Source of the DNA: Eubacterium sp.
Lineage (GTDB): Bacteria; Bacillota; Clostridia; Lachnospirales; Lachnospiraceae
NCBI GenBank assembly: GCA_024698585.1
Contig: JAILRB010000062.1
Coordinates: 1 to 32,832 of the forward strand
Direction: 5' to 3'
Length of the DNA: 32,832 nt
A program made the translations under genes and the position numbers. Below are positions 32,825 to 32,832 of this stretch, in pieces. Positions within the stretch are counted from its first letter, which is position 1. Every line of letters starts with the position of its first letter. The notes beneath the pieces are model-generated. The model had not been told where the DNA came from. It did not search any database and saw only the letters and a program-made list of their open reading frames with translations.

Positions 32825-32832
32825 AGTGGCAA

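Noticed and set aside
32641..32832. Minus-strand frame running over the structured element at the right edge
   Set aside because: It translates palindromic terminator and hairpin sequence. No motif, and it runs out of the window.

Overview
The window reads as chromosomal DNA from a low-GC, Gram-positive anaerobe of the Clostridia, most likely a gut or rumen Lachnospiraceae butyrate producer. Four things point there: the order thl-crt-hbd-bcd-etfB-etfA with thiolase first; strong AGGAGG ribosome binding sites and sigma-A promoters; families typical of that group (DUF5688, DUF975, YtrA-type GntR with ABC partners, the clostridial form of NAD-dependent ligase); and AT-rich codon use. I see no phage, insertion sequence, CRISPR array or rRNA. 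One tRNA is present.

Layout. 1-3040: the 3' end of gdhA and its terminator, then two secreted proteins of unknown function (an RsiV-like DUF4163/DUF3298-type protein and a 610-aa protein ending in FN3-like and Ig-like domains). They meet a class A penicillin-binding protein on the minus strand at a shared bidirectional terminator. 5684-8481: divergent promoters drive the pbp leftward and yigZ rightward; typA follows with its own promoter and terminator. 8491-11266: a MacB/FtsX-like ABC transporter fused in one chain, behind a strong promoter loaded with four copies of a 9-bp motif. 11270-12531: a DUF5688 gene, then a minus-strand tRNA-Arg(CCG) with its own promoter and terminator. 12586-19647: a small anchored membrane protein, rluF, ligA, and a GntR/ABC ATPase/permease cassette with overlapping reading frames. 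19659-20851: ilvE as a single-gene unit with a dyad over its -35 and a hairpin at the mRNA 5' end. 20869-26388: MoxR ATPase, DUF58 protein and transglutaminase-like membrane protein (a conserved trio), then DUF975 from its own promoter.

26437-32761 is the central carbon/energy module. Thl condenses two acetyl-CoA, Hbd reduces acetoacetyl-CoA, Crt dehydrates 3-hydroxybutyryl-CoA, and Bcd with EtfAB reduces crotonyl-CoA to butyryl-CoA, by flavin-based electron bifurcation in this enzyme class. The 270-bp leader before thl is unusually rich: a near-consensus Rex (NADH/NAD+) operator on an upstream promoter, and two related 20-bp dyads three helical turns apart abutting the -35 of a second promoter. 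The terminal butyrate step (but or ptb-buk) and Rnf are not in the window.

The most unusual non-coding structure is at the right edge. The terminator after etfA lies inside a potential 140-nt cloverleaf whose three arms and closing stem meet with almost no unpaired bases. The tandem dyads before thl and the repeat-rich promoter before the ABC transporter are the other signals most worth testing. All assignments are from reading the sequence; no database search was run.
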